From Granulicella sp. dw_53 (GTDB lineage Bacteria > Acidobacteriota > Terriglobia > Terriglobales > Acidobacteriaceae): a stretch of DNA of 64,000 nt. The notes under the pieces were generated by a model. It made no database searches. It was not told the origin of the DNA and saw nothing but the letters and a program-made list of their open reading frames with translations. How positions within the stretch are numbered: the stretch's first letter is position 1; each line of letters begins with the position of its first letter. Position numbers and translations under genes: made by a program. Of this stretch, positions 26,399 through 35,013 are shown piece by piece. The stretch lies in the NCBI RefSeq assembly GCF_018449545.1, contig NZ_JAAVUR010000002.1, positions 372,001-436,000 on the forward strand, given 5' to 3'.

Positions 26399-27385
26399 AT
26401 GAATTATCGGGCTTTAGGACGAACGGGGTGGAAGATTTCGGAGGTTAGCTTTGGGGCGTGGGCGATAGGAGCGGATTGGGGCGATGTCTCGGATGCGGAC
26501 GCAATGGCGGCGCTGCACAAGGCAGTGGATTCGGGCATCAACTTTCTGGATACGTCGGATACCTATGGAAACGGGCGGAGTGAACGCCTGATTGCGCGGC
26601 TAAAGAAGGAGCGGAGCGGCGAGGAGATCGTCGTCGCGACGAAGATGGGGCGGAAGCTGCCGAAGCAGGTCGTGGAAGGGTATAGCGCCGCAAACCTGGC
26701 GGGATGGGTCGAGGAAAGTCTAAGGAATCTGAATACGGATTGCCTGGACCTGGTGCAACTGCACTGTCCACCGACCGATGCGTACTACCATCCGGAGATC
26801 TTTGGGGCGTTGGATGGGCTGGTGAAGGCGGGGAAGATCCGGTTCTATGGGGTGAGCGTGGAGCGTGTGGAGGAGGCGCTGAAGGCGATCGAGTACGAGA
26901 ACGTGCAGACGGTGCAGATCATCTTCAACTGCTTCCGGCAGAGACCGGCGGAGCTCTTCTTTGAGCAGGCGAAGAAGCGGCAGGTTGGGATTCTGGCTCG
27001 TGTGCCGCTCGCGAGCGGGATGCTGACGGGAAAGCTGACCAAGCAGTCACAGTTCGCGGCAGATGACCATCGCAACTTCAACCGGCATGGAGAGAGCTTC
27101 GATATGGGCGAGACCTTCTCGGGAGTGGACTATGACGTCGCGCTGGAGGCGGTGAAGGAGCTGCGTGCGCTCCTGCCAGAAGGTATGACGATGCCGCAGA
27201 TGGCGCTGCGGTGGATCCTGATGTTCGATGCGGTGAGCTGCGCGATTCCGGGAGGAAAGAAGCCGGAGCAGGTGGCGGACAATGCGCGGGCTTCGGATCT
27301 GCCCGCGCTGTCAGATGCAGTGATGGAGGGAGTACGGCGAGTCTACGACGCGAAGGTGAGGGAGCTGGTGCATCAGCGCTGGTAG
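26399..27385 (+). CDS. Aldo/keto reductase
   Basis: This 328-residue cytosolic TIM-barrel oxidoreductase has the AKR signature at the N-terminus (YRALGRTGWKISEVSFGAW), FLDTSDTYGNGRSE with catalytic Asp and Tyr, VVATKMGRK with the catalytic Lys, LDLVQLHCP with the His, and CAIPGGKKPEQVADN as the NADPH-binding tail. It belongs to the COG0667-like branch, which includes regulators of potassium-channel type and general aldehyde reductases. The ATG at 26399 follows GAGGAGAATTCAGG. It is divergent from the isomerase gene and converges with the repeat-protein gene, separated by three bases. Confidence 0.9.
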   Translation: MNYRALGRTGWKISEVSFGAWAIGADWGDVSDADAMAALHKAVDSGINFLDTSDTYGNGRSERLIARLKKERSGEEIVVATKMGRKLPKQVVEGYSAANLAGWVEESLRNLNTDCLDLVQLHCPPTDAYYHPEIFGALDGLVKAGKIRFYGVSVERVEEALKAIEYENVQTVQIIFNCFRQRPAELFFEQAKKRQVGILARVPLASGMLTGKLTKQSQFAADDHRNFNRHGESFDMGETFSGVDYDVALEAVKELRALLPEGMTMPQMALRWILMFDAVSCAIPGGKKPEQVADNARASDLPALSDAVMEGVRRVYDAKVRELVHQRW

Positions 27386-27388
27386 TCT

Positions 27389-28219
27389 TTACTCGGCGAG
27401 CTTGAAGATGCGGATCTTGACGAGGCGGGCGATGGTGAGGTCCTGAGGGCTTGAGCCAAAGCCTCGGGATTTCATGGCCTGGATGAACTCCGGGGTGACC
27501 TTGAAGATTCGCATCTTGACGAGCTCTTCCAGGGTTGGATCGTAGCCCATGGCGCGGATCTGGCGGACCTCTTCGGGATTGACGCCGTGAATCTTCAGTT
27601 CGACGAGCTTCTTCGCGGATGGCGTCGGATAGCCGAGCGCGCGGATGCTTTGGACGAAGGGCACGTCGACGTGGAAGATGCTGAGCGAGGCGAGGTTCTT
27701 CGCGTCGATGTCTGAGACGCCTTCCTTTTGCAGGGCCTCGATGGCGCCGCCTTGGACGTGGAAGAGGGCATAGGTCTGGAGGTTCTGCGAGGTGATGCCT
27801 TGGATGCCGAGCTTCAGGAGACGGGTGGCGAAGGCTGCGTTGGGGGTAAAGGTGAGGTCTCCCGAGAGCTTGAAGTTGTGGATGGAGCCGGAGCATGTGA
27901 GGGTTCCGGCCTCGGCGGTGAGGACGGCGTTGATGTGCGCTCCGTCGCGGCCGAGATCGGTGACGACGAAGCCGGAGAAGGACTCGAAGGGCTGCTGCAT
28001 CTCGTCGGTGTGGCAGTCGCGGCGGGCGTCGCGATTGCTGCGGTCTTCGGCCTCCTTCGGGCAGGTGCCGCGTTCGAGGCGGACCTCGAACCGGTCGGAG
28101 CTGGTGGAGACGGCGATGGCACAGTTGCCTTTGAGAGTCTCAAAGGTCTGAGCGGGTGAGGATACGGCGCCGAAGACGGCGAGGAACGTAGCGACGAGCA
28201 GGCGGCTAGGTTGCATCAT
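27389..28219 (-). CDS. Secreted protein with about 24-residue tandem repeats
   Basis: A signal peptide (MMQPSRLLVATFLAVFGAVSSPAQ) is followed by a beta-rich region with two cysteine pairs (about 30-120). The C-terminal half has five or six copies of a degenerate repeat whose core reads like KKLVELKIHGVNPEEVRQIRAMGY and LVKMRIFKVTPEFIQAMKSRGF, given here as separate examples. The same repeat forms the C-terminus of the BlaR1-like protein encoded 59 bases upstream on the same strand. The shared repeat and operon arrangement suggest that the two proteins work in one periplasmic sensing process. Function is not known. Confidence 0.75.
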   Translation of the reverse strand: MMQPSRLLVATFLAVFGAVSSPAQTFETLKGNCAIAVSTSSDRFEVRLERGTCPKEAEDRSNRDARRDCHTDEMQQPFESFSGFVVTDLGRDGAHINAVLTAEAGTLTCSGSIHNFKLSGDLTFTPNAAFATRLLKLGIQGITSQNLQTYALFHVQGGAIEALQKEGVSDIDAKNLASLSIFHVDVPFVQSIRALGYPTPSAKKLVELKIHGVNPEEVRQIRAMGYDPTLEELVKMRIFKVTPEFIQAMKSRGFGSSPQDLTIARLVKIRIFKLAE

Positions 28220-28278
28220 TTTTCTCCCTCCCTGCGAGGATGCGTGGGCGGATCTCTATTCAATTTTTGGAGCGGTGG

Positions 28279-30213
28279 TTATCTTCTGGTGCTTTCGTCT
28301 TCGAGCAGACCCGAGGTTCGGAGTTGAACCAGTTTTTTGATGGTCAGAGGAGATAGGCCGAGTTGTTTGGCTCGGGCGATGAAGGCGTCGTCGATGTGGA
28401 AGATGCGAAGTTCGACGAGCTCTTTGACGGTGACGTCAGGAAACTGCTGCTTGGCAGTGCGGGCGAAGTCAGGGGTGATGTTCTGAACGCGGAGCTCGAC
28501 TAGTTTTTTTGTCGGAATGTTGGAGAAGCCCGCAGCCTTCATTCCGGAGATGAACTCGGGTGTGACGTGGAAGATGCGGTAGGAGATGACGTCCTTGAAG
28601 CACTCAGGCTTGATGCCCGCGGCTTGCAGCTCCGTGAAGTATGCAGGAGTGACGCCATGGATCTTCAGGGCGATGAGGTCGTCGACGCTGGGTTTTCCGA
28701 AGCCGACCTGCGAGAGGTCATGGGCGAACTCCGGGGTGATACCGTGAATCTTCATGGCCATGTAGTGGTCGAGATCGGTGTCGTAGCCCGCAGCGCGCAT
28801 CTGGGTGATGTAGTCGGACTTCGAGCCTGAGGCTTGCGTTGGTGCGGTCGCCTGGTCTGGATCTACATCAAGAGCCGGTGCAGCCGCTGGGCTGGGAAGC
28901 GCACGCGCTGTGCTGAGTGGCGCGGGAGATGCCAGAGGAGCGGGTTCTGCGGTTGGAGCCTCCAGCGCAGGCGTTGAAGCGGGAACGGTGGCCTTTGCGG
29001 CTGCGGCGAGCGGCGCTGTTGTTGCGGCCATTGCGGGGGCGGCGATCGCTGTCTTCGAGGCTGTGGCAAGGCGTTGTGCCGTGGGACGAAGGCTTGCCAG
29101 GACCTGCGGGAGTGGCAGCAGGAAGAGGGCGAGAGCGGCGCAGACGCCGAGGATGGAGAAGGGTGCGATGTCGCGGGGCGAGGTTGTCGACTCGAAGGGC
29201 TCGGCCTCCGCTTCGCCGAGGATGCGGGCGATGCGCGAGCGGAGGGTGAAGCGGGTTTGGTGACCATCAAGAGCGAGGGCGAGGGGGAACTCGGCGTTTG
29301 GGGTGCGAAGGTCGAGGTGCTGGCTGCGCTGCTCTTCGAGGAGGTAGAGCGCTGTGGCGTAGGTCACAGGATCGGCGCAGGCGATGGCGATGTCGTCGCA
29401 GCAGAGCTCGCGCTGCTGTCGGAGGTTGGCTCCGACGTACCAGACAGCGGGGTGGAAGAAGAAGAGTGTCTCGATCATGGTCTGGAGGATGTTCCAGAGG
29501 TAGTCGGCGCGGCGGATGTGGGCGAGCTCGTGGGCGAGGACGGCCTCAAGCTGCTCGGGGGAGAGACTGGTCAGGGCGGACGCGGGCAGGAGGATGAGCG
29601 AGCGGAACATGCCTACCGCGAGTGGGCTCGCGATGCGGGTGGAGAGACGCAGAGCGACGCGGCTTTGGATGCCGATGCGCCGGGAGAGCAGGGCGAAGCG
29701 GGCTGCGAGCTCCGGCGGGACCTGCTGGATGGCAGTGCTGCGGAGGCGCTGGATCAACCACCAGCCTCCGATGGTGCGGACGGAGAGGGCGAGGACGCCG
29801 AGCATCCAGAGAGCGTCGAGCCAGGGAAGGAGGCTCTCCGCGCGAGGTAGAGCAGCTATGATCTCGGAACGTAGCGCTGTGGTGGAAGCTGCGTCGGCCT
29901 TGGATGGGGAAGGCGTCGCGTCTTCCGCCATGATGTCGCTTGTTACGGATTGGGTTGCAGCCAGCGATGCGGTGCGCTGGAGGCGGATCTCTTCGTAGGC
30001 AAAGGTGCTGGAGGCAGCGGCGAACATGCCGAGCATCGCGACGAGGGCGAAGAGGTATCGCGTCTGGCTGCGAGCCTGTTCGCGGGTGCGGGTGAAGGAG
30101 AGGTCGATTGCCTTGTAGGCGAGCGCGATGGCTGCGGCTTGCCAGCAGAAGTGAATGAGCGTCCAGCCGAGGGATTCGAGATGGTGGGCTTGGTTGAGTT
30201 GAGGGATCATCAC
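28279..30213 (-). CDS. BlaR1/MecR1-type M56 membrane metallopeptidase with C-terminal repeat domain
   Basis: The 644-residue protein has N-terminal spans, then an M56 zinc protease domain with HELAH (228-232) in VLAHELAHIRRADY, downstream LCCDDIAIA and a final span near 345-365. BlaR1 proteins respond to an extracytoplasmic signal and trigger cleavage of the BlaI repressor. Here the usual extracellular penicillin-binding domain is missing. An Ala/Pro linker (about 375-460) leads to six or seven copies of a 24-25-residue repeat with cores like HGVTPAYFTEL and FHVTPEFISGMKAAGF. It overlaps the blaI-like gene by four bases (ATGA). Confidence 0.9.
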   Translation of the reverse strand: MMIPQLNQAHHLESLGWTLIHFCWQAAAIALAYKAIDLSFTRTREQARSQTRYLFALVAMLGMFAAASSTFAYEEIRLQRTASLAATQSVTSDIMAEDATPSPSKADAASTTALRSEIIAALPRAESLLPWLDALWMLGVLALSVRTIGGWWLIQRLRSTAIQQVPPELAARFALLSRRIGIQSRVALRLSTRIASPLAVGMFRSLILLPASALTSLSPEQLEAVLAHELAHIRRADYLWNILQTMIETLFFFHPAVWYVGANLRQQRELCCDDIAIACADPVTYATALYLLEEQRSQHLDLRTPNAEFPLALALDGHQTRFTLRSRIARILGEAEAEPFESTTSPRDIAPFSILGVCAALALFLLPLPQVLASLRPTAQRLATASKTAIAAPAMAATTAPLAAAAKATVPASTPALEAPTAEPAPLASPAPLSTARALPSPAAAPALDVDPDQATAPTQASGSKSDYITQMRAAGYDTDLDHYMAMKIHGITPEFAHDLSQVGFGKPSVDDLIALKIHGVTPAYFTELQAAGIKPECFKDVISYRIFHVTPEFISGMKAAGFSNIPTKKLVELRVQNITPDFARTAKQQFPDVTVKELVELRIFHIDDAFIARAKQLGLSPLTIKKLVQLRTSGLLEDESTRR

Positions 30214-30617
30214 TTCTCCTTCTGGTCTTTCTTTCGTTCGATGAGTTTACGGATTTCCTGCAATTCGTTGGAACTGGCTGGCTGCATGGCGAGCGCGTGC
30301 ATGGCGAGCTGGGCGGCCGATCCGGCGAAGAGGCGCTGCGAGAGGTCGCGGAGAAGCTGGCTCTGCGTGTCCTCCTGAGAGGCAGTGGCGCGGTAGAGGT
30401 GCGCTTTGCCGGCGACGGTGCGGAGGACGAGACCCTTTTCGGTCATGATCTGCAAGGTCTTGAGGACAGAGGTGTAACCGAGGGCGCGTTCGCGGCTTAC
30501 GTCGTCGTGGATCTCGCGGACGGTCGCTTCTCCTCTGGCCCAGAGCGAGGTGAGGATCTCGAGTTCGACCTCGGTGGGCTTGGGGAGACTGTGGTGCAGG
30601 TGGTTCGTCGGCTTCAT
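30210..30617 (-). CDS. BlaI/MecI/CopY family repressor
   Basis: The 135-residue protein has the winged-helix domain of the family: EVELEILTSLWARGEATVREI, YTSVLKTLQIMTEKGLVLRTVAGKAHLY (described in two parts), and a C-terminal dimerisation region. BlaI-type repressors bind dyad operators as dimers and are inactivated through the M56 protease encoded next to them. It is the first gene of the operon blaI-like, M56 protease, repeat protein. Two TTCGTA-type dyads lie just upstream of its start and are its probable operators. They also face the divergent MutS-like gene. Confidence 0.92.
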   Translation of the reverse strand: MKPTNHLHHSLPKPTEVELEILTSLWARGEATVREIHDDVSRERALGYTSVLKTLQIMTEKGLVLRTVAGKAHLYRATASQEDTQSQLLRDLSQRLFAGSAAQLAMHALAMQPASSNELQEIRKLIERKKDQKEK

Positions 30618-30629
30618 GAGAAGAACCTA

Positions 30630-30645
30630 TACGAAGGTGTTCGTA
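30630..30645. promoter_or_regulatory. Probable BlaI-type operator 1
   Basis: TACGAAGGTGTTCGTA is a perfect 6-bp inverted repeat with a four-base spacer, 12 bases upstream of the repressor start codon. Its centre is 22 bases from that of the second dyad, about two helical turns, so two dimers could bind the same face. Confidence 0.65.
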
Positions 30646-30652
30646 GGTGTCA

Positions 30653-30666
30653 ACGAAAATCTTCGT
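30653..30666. promoter_or_regulatory. Probable BlaI-type operator 2
   Basis: ACGAAAATCTTCGT is a perfect 5-bp inverted repeat with the same ACGAA-N4-TTCGT plan as the neighbouring dyad. It lies 40 bases before the start of the divergent MutS-like gene, so repression of both directions is possible. Confidence 0.6.
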
Positions 30667-30705
30667 AGATGGGGAATTATTTTCGATGGCCGGGAATCCG
30701 TCAGA

Positions 30706-32526
30706 ATGGAAGACATGCTCTCCGGCTCGACTCCCGAAACCATCTACACCCAGCGCCTCGCTCAGGCTCACGAAGCCCAATCTCACCTCAATCAGCGGGA
30801 TCGGCGCTTCATTACTGCCAAACTCCTCGCGGGCGGTGTCATCCTTGCCCTGATCTTCTGGTCCTTCAAACATCCTGCCCTCCTCCTTATGGCACCGGTG
30901 ATCGTCGTGCTTATCTTTCTCTTCGTCGCGCACGAGAGAGTCCTCAAGGCGCTGCGTTTTAACCGTCAGGTCGTCGCCTTCTACCAACGTGGCATCGCCC
31001 GAGTCAACGGCAAGTGGCAAGGCACGGGAGAGTCCGGCGACGCCTTCCTCGACCCGCTTCATCCTTACGCCCGCGACCTCGACCTCTTCGGCTCTGCGTC
31101 GCTCTTCGAACTGCTCTGCACTGCACGCACACGCGCTGGCGAGTCGACGCTGGCTCGATGGCTGCTCGCCCCTGCCTCCGTCGAAGAGATTCGTCTTCGT
31201 CAAGCTGCCGTGGCCGAACTCACTCCATTACTCGATCTGCGGCAGCGCCTCTTCACGTTTGGCGATGACGTCCGCCTCGGAGTCCATCCTGAGGCCCTCT
31301 CCCATTGGGGAGAATCTGCCAACCGCAGCATCACTCGACAGACTCGCCTTTCGGCGATGATCTTGTCGGTGCTCTGGCTCGCCAGTTTGGCTGCCCTGGC
31401 CATCACTGGGCGCGGCACGTTCGCCCTCGTCACGAGCCTTATTAACCTCGGCTTCAGCTTTCGTCTCCACGGTCGTCTCAACCAGACCATCGAAGCCGTC
31501 GAGAGAGCCGCACCCGATATGAAGCTTCTCTCTGAAGTTCTCCACTTCATCGAGACGCAGTCCTTTACTGCACCGAGGCTCACCCAGCTCCAAGCTACTC
31601 TGCAACGCGAAGGCGTCCCTCCATCCGCCGCTATCCGAAGGCTGAGCCACATCGTCGAGTCCCTGGAGTCCCGCCGCAACCCCTTCGCTCTCGCTCTGGA
31701 TCTCTTCATCCTTCGCAGCACACACCTTGCCTACTCTGCTGAGCAGTGGCAGCAGGAGTTCGGGCCTGCTATTCGCACATGGCTTGCAGCCGTCGGCGAG
31801 CTTGAGGCGCTTGCTGCTCTTTCCAACTATGCGTTTGAGCATCCCACCGATACCTTTCCTGCACTTGTTACGGCTCCTCGTCCCATCTTCGAAGCCACTG
31901 CGTTCGCGCATCCTCTACTGCCTGCTACCGCTGTTCGCAACGACCTTCGTATGGGGAGCGATCTTCAGCTCGTCATCGTCAGCGGGCCCAATATGGCGGG
32001 CAAGAGCACCTTTATGCGCGCCATCGGCGTCAATGTGGTGCTGGCGCAGTGCGGAGCGCCTGTGCGCGCCGAGCGCTTTGTGCTCTCGCCGCTGGCTGTT
32101 GCCGCCTCCATCTGCATCCTCGACTCGCTGCAGGGCGGTGTCTCGCGCTTCTACGCGGAGATCAATCGGCTCAAGCTGATCTCCGATCTTACTCAGCTTT
32201 CCACGCCGGTCTTCTTCCTGCTGGATGAGCTGCTCTCTGGCACTAACTCTCACGATCGCCTGATCGGGACACAGTTCTTCGTGCAGAGCCTGCTGAAGCA
32301 TGGAGCGATCGGTATCGTCACTACGCACGATCTTGCTCTCACGCGTATTCCCGAGGCCATCGGACCGCAGGCTATCAACTGCCACTTCGAAGACCACATC
32401 GAGGAGAACGCCGATGATCGGTCTGTGCGGCTTCACTTCGACTATAAGCTTCATCCTGGCGTCGTCCAGACCAGCAATGCGCTGGAACTGATGCGCTCTA
32501 TCGGCCTCGATGTAGGCCGCGGGTGA
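30706..32526 (+). CDS. Membrane-anchored MutS-like ATPase
   Basis: The 606-residue protein ends in a MutS-type ATPase: Walker A GPNMAGKST (427-435), Walker B around Asp507-Glu508 (FFLLDELLSGT), and GIVTTHDLAL as the His switch. The mismatch-recognition and connector domains of MutS are absent. Instead there are a hydrophobic hairpin at about 40-75 and another at about 212-250, so the protein is probably in the inner membrane with its ATPase in the cytosol. A helical lever-like region (about 260-400) remains. Similar proteins are annotated as MutS-related with no proven role. The start at 30706 is favoured over a longer frame from 30550 that would overlap the repressor gene. Confidence 0.82.
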   Translation: MEDMLSGSTPETIYTQRLAQAHEAQSHLNQRDRRFITAKLLAGGVILALIFWSFKHPALLLMAPVIVVLIFLFVAHERVLKALRFNRQVVAFYQRGIARVNGKWQGTGESGDAFLDPLHPYARDLDLFGSASLFELLCTARTRAGESTLARWLLAPASVEEIRLRQAAVAELTPLLDLRQRLFTFGDDVRLGVHPEALSHWGESANRSITRQTRLSAMILSVLWLASLAALAITGRGTFALVTSLINLGFSFRLHGRLNQTIEAVERAAPDMKLLSEVLHFIETQSFTAPRLTQLQATLQREGVPPSAAIRRLSHIVESLESRRNPFALALDLFILRSTHLAYSAEQWQQEFGPAIRTWLAAVGELEALAALSNYAFEHPTDTFPALVTAPRPIFEATAFAHPLLPATAVRNDLRMGSDLQLVIVSGPNMAGKSTFMRAIGVNVVLAQCGAPVRAERFVLSPLAVAASICILDSLQGGVSRFYAEINRLKLISDLTQLSTPVFFLLDELLSGTNSHDRLIGTQFFVQSLLKHGAIGIVTTHDLALTRIPEAIGPQAINCHFEDHIEENADDRSVRLHFDYKLHPGVVQTSNALELMRSIGLDVGRG

Positions 32527-32585
32527 TGCTGAGCTAGAATCGGTGCGTTGGGCTCGCGTCGTGCTTGCCCAAGAACCAGGGAGAG

Positions 32586-33407
32586 ATGCAGATGATGCGA
32601 GTAGTGCGGAGTTTCGCGATGATAGCGCCTTTGGTGGCGGGAGTTGGGTTCGGACAGAGTACGGTTGCTCCTGTTCCTCCTGTAGCGGCTGGGCAGGCTG
32701 TTCCTGCTCCTGCTGTTCCGGTTGTGGCGCCTTCGGCTGCCGATCTGGAGAAGCAGATGGCGGGGATGCAGGCGAAGTTGAATGACTGGCCGCAGTTGAG
32801 CCGCTACCGGACGGAGAATGCCGCGTTGGCTCCGGTGGCCGCCGGGGAGAAGCGGGTGGTGTTTTATGGCGACTCGATTACGGACGGCTGGGGACGGCGA
32901 GCGAATACGGGTACGTTCTTTCCCGGGAAGCCTTATGTCAACCGTGGGATCAGCGGGCAGACGACTCCGCAGATGGTGGTGCGGTTTCGGCAGGATGTGA
33001 TTACGCTGCATCCGGCGGCGGTGGTGATCCTCGCGGGGACGAATGACGTGGCGGGGAACACGGGGCCGATGACGGCGGAGATGACGGAGGATAACTTTGC
33101 CTCCATGATCGACCTGGCGAAGGCCAATGGGATACGCGTCATTGTGGCTTCGATTACTCCGGCGTTCGACTATCCGTGGCGCCGGGGCAGGGAGCCGGTG
33201 GCGAAGATTCGGACGATCAATGCGTGGCTCCAGACGTACTGCGAGGAGCATGGGGCTACTTATCTGGACTACTACTCGGCGCTGACCGATGAGCAGGGCG
33301 GGATGAAGCCAGGCACCAGTATCGATGGGGTTCACCCGACTGAGAAGGGGTATGCCATTATGGGTCCGCTGGCGCAGGCGGCCATCGATAAGGTGCTGGC
33401 GGAGTAG
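32586..33407 (+). CDS. Secreted SGNH/GDSL-family hydrolase
   Basis: A signal peptide (MQMMRVVRSFAMIAPLVAG) and a Pro/Val/Ala-rich linker precede an SGNH domain (about 85-270). Block I reads VFYGDSITDGWG with the catalytic Ser, block II NRGISGQTT with Gly, block III ILAGTNDVAGN with Asn, and block V DGVHPTEKGY with Asp and His. Such enzymes are esterases or deacetylases, often acting on acetylated polysaccharides. Given export, a carbohydrate esterase role is plausible but unproven. The ATG at 32586 follows GGGAGAG. A dispersed repeat begins directly after its stop. Confidence 0.92.
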   Translation: MQMMRVVRSFAMIAPLVAGVGFGQSTVAPVPPVAAGQAVPAPAVPVVAPSAADLEKQMAGMQAKLNDWPQLSRYRTENAALAPVAAGEKRVVFYGDSITDGWGRRANTGTFFPGKPYVNRGISGQTTPQMVVRFRQDVITLHPAAVVILAGTNDVAGNTGPMTAEMTEDNFASMIDLAKANGIRVIVASITPAFDYPWRRGREPVAKIRTINAWLQTYCEEHGATYLDYYSALTDEQGGMKPGTSIDGVHPTEKGYAIMGPLAQAAIDKVLAE

Positions 33408-33637
33408 GGGTGCCCCCCTTGCCTGGGTGTAAGGCGTGTCTTTATCACGACATGCGAGGGGTGGCCTGCGCTAAATTCTTCTAAAGATTTGGCTTGTGGC
33501 CAAATCCGTGCACCTGCTTGAGTTACGGTCGTTTTTGTTTTCGATTTTTAAAGAGCAAAGCCCCCGAGTGATTGGGGGCTTTCTTTTTCTTGCTGTTTCT
33601 ATTTTAGCGATTTGGTCATAACTAATGTGCCACTTTG
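33408..33637. repeat. Dispersed noncoding element S, copy A
   Basis: This 230-bp stretch begins directly after the hydrolase stop with GGGTGCCCCCCTTGCC and ends TAATGTGCCACTTTG. A second copy at 54083-54297 shares these ends, the internal blocks GGCCAAAT and TTGCTGT...TATTTTA and the overall order, while the middle differs. An intrinsic-terminator-like hairpin sits inside. No protein frame is evident. Confidence 0.6.
33557..33590 (+). terminator. Rho-independent terminator
   Basis: AAAGCCCCC and GGGGGCTTT form a perfect 9-bp stem around an eight-base loop, followed by CTTTTTCT. It is oriented to end transcription from the SGNH hydrolase gene, 150 bases downstream of its stop, and lies within element S copy A. 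Confidence 0.85.
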
Positions 33638-33797
33638 TTTTAATTTTTATCTTGTTTGGTTTTATTGGGTTGTGGGGCTTGGGTGGGTTTTGGGGGGTTG
33701 ACAGGTTCTAACGGCGATTTGTTGTTTTGGTTTTGTCTTCACTTCTGTCTTTGGCGTTTTTCTGTTATCCCTTGGGCGGTTGGGGTGGGAGAGGCCC

Positions 33798-34030
33798 GGG
33801 GCTAAAGCCCCTTTTTGGCTCGGCTTTTTTCGTAGGGCTAAAGCCCTACGCTTAATCCCAACGGCAAGTACGAAATACAGGGGTCCTTCACTGCGTTCAG
33901 GATGACGGTGTAAAACAAACAACTGCAAGTGCAACAGCGGTAGAACAAGCAACGACAAGTGCAACCGCAGGTCTTTCGACTGCGCCCTCGCGATGAAGCT
34001 GCGAGGGCTTCGCTCAAGATGACAAATTTG
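33798..34030. repeat. Composite interspersed repeat, copy 4
   Basis: Order of parts: GGGGCTAAAGCCCC (33798-33811), GTAGGGCTAAAGCCCTAC (33832-33849), a short hexamer array, R1 (from about 33879), a second array with AACTGC, AAGTGC and similar units, and R2 with stem GCCCTCGC / GCGAGGGC around loop GATGAAGCT. From 33873 to 34030 it matches copy 7 (57663-57820) with six substitutions and no gaps by eye. The remaining gap up to 34069 is plain. Confidence 0.85.
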
Positions 34031-34069
34031 TGTGGGTTCTTTTGTTAAAGGGATGTGGTTGGGAGAGAG

Positions 34070-34894
34070 TTACGCGGGGTTTTCGCTTGTTTCTGGTTCT
34101 GCGGCGGGGAGGTATCCCATGAAATTTCCGATGGGGCGGTATCCCATGCGGAGATAGACGGGGGCTCCGTCGTTGCTGGCGTGGAGGACGGTTCGCCTGA
34201 TGCCTGTGGCTTCGTAGGCTGCGTTGAGAGCGTGGCGGATTACTGCGTCCGCGTATCCTTTGCGGCGTGCTTCGGGGAGGGTGGCCACCAGGAACAGCAA
34301 GAGGAAGTCTTCGTTCACGATGGCTGTGGCGGTGGAGACTGGTTGGTCGCCCTCGTAGGCGACGAATCCGTAGGCGTGCTCGTGCCAGAAGGTGTGCTCG
34401 TGGATGAGGGAGCGGCCGGTATGGATGGGGAGGTTATATCCCATGCAGTTTAGGTCTGCGAAGTCTGTGATGGTTGCTTTATCGGATATGCGTACGAAGC
34501 GTAGGGGAGCGTGTGGTTTTACTTCCAGTGGAAGGATGTGGCCTGACATGCCGACCATTGGAAGCGGTACGAATTTTTCTTGCTCTGCGATTTTGGTGAG
34601 CTCCTCTTGTGCGGCTCCGCTCAGGTTGTCCAAGGAGACGACCAACCAGCCGGGGTTTTGGTTGGCGCGCATGTAGGTTCGCGCTTGCTGCATTCTGTCT
34701 TTTAATGTCTGGGCATCTGAGAGTTGTTCGGTGAGGAAGAGCGTGTTGTAAAAGACGAAGGGGATGTTGGCCCAGGTTATGGTGAGTCCGGGTTTGTCGG
34801 TGACGTCGGCCTGGGGGAACGGCTTTGCGAGTAGCTTCCAGGTGGAGATGAATTGGTGGAGGGATTCTGTCAGGCCTGTCGCTGCTTGGTTCAT
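34070..34894 (-). CDS. GNAT-family N-acetyltransferase
   Basis: The 274-residue protein has a C-terminal GNAT domain (about 130-260): YGFVAYEGDQPVSTATAIV, the acetyl-CoA-binding region LVATLPEARRKGYADAVIRHAL, and VLHASNDGAPVYLRMGYRPIG, typical of the fold. The N-terminal 125 residues look like a second, degenerate GNAT-like half (NIPFVFYNTLFLTEQ, GWLVVSLDNL), as in tandem-GNAT proteins. It is cytosolic; the acceptor is unknown. The ATG at 34894 follows AAGGAGCAAGC and is preferred to one nine codons upstream. Repeat-filled gaps lie on both sides. Confidence 0.85.
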   Translation of the reverse strand: MNQAATGLTESLHQFISTWKLLAKPFPQADVTDKPGLTITWANIPFVFYNTLFLTEQLSDAQTLKDRMQQARTYMRANQNPGWLVVSLDNLSGAAQEELTKIAEQEKFVPLPMVGMSGHILPLEVKPHAPLRFVRISDKATITDFADLNCMGYNLPIHTGRSLIHEHTFWHEHAYGFVAYEGDQPVSTATAIVNEDFLLLFLVATLPEARRKGYADAVIRHALNAAYEATGIRRTVLHASNDGAPVYLRMGYRPIGNFMGYLPAAEPETSENPA

Positions 34895-35013
34895 GCTTGC
34901 TCCTTGGTTTTGGAGTAACACTGGTGGGTTGGGGATATTCCAGAGGAGGCTTGGGATGGGCTCTCTTTTTTGTTGGGTTTGCTTTTGCGCGAAGGCGGGG
35001 TGGGAGAGGGCTC

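Noticed and set aside
30550..30705. N-terminal extension of the MutS-like gene
   Set aside because: It would overlap the start of the divergent repressor gene and its operators, and the translated residues look random.
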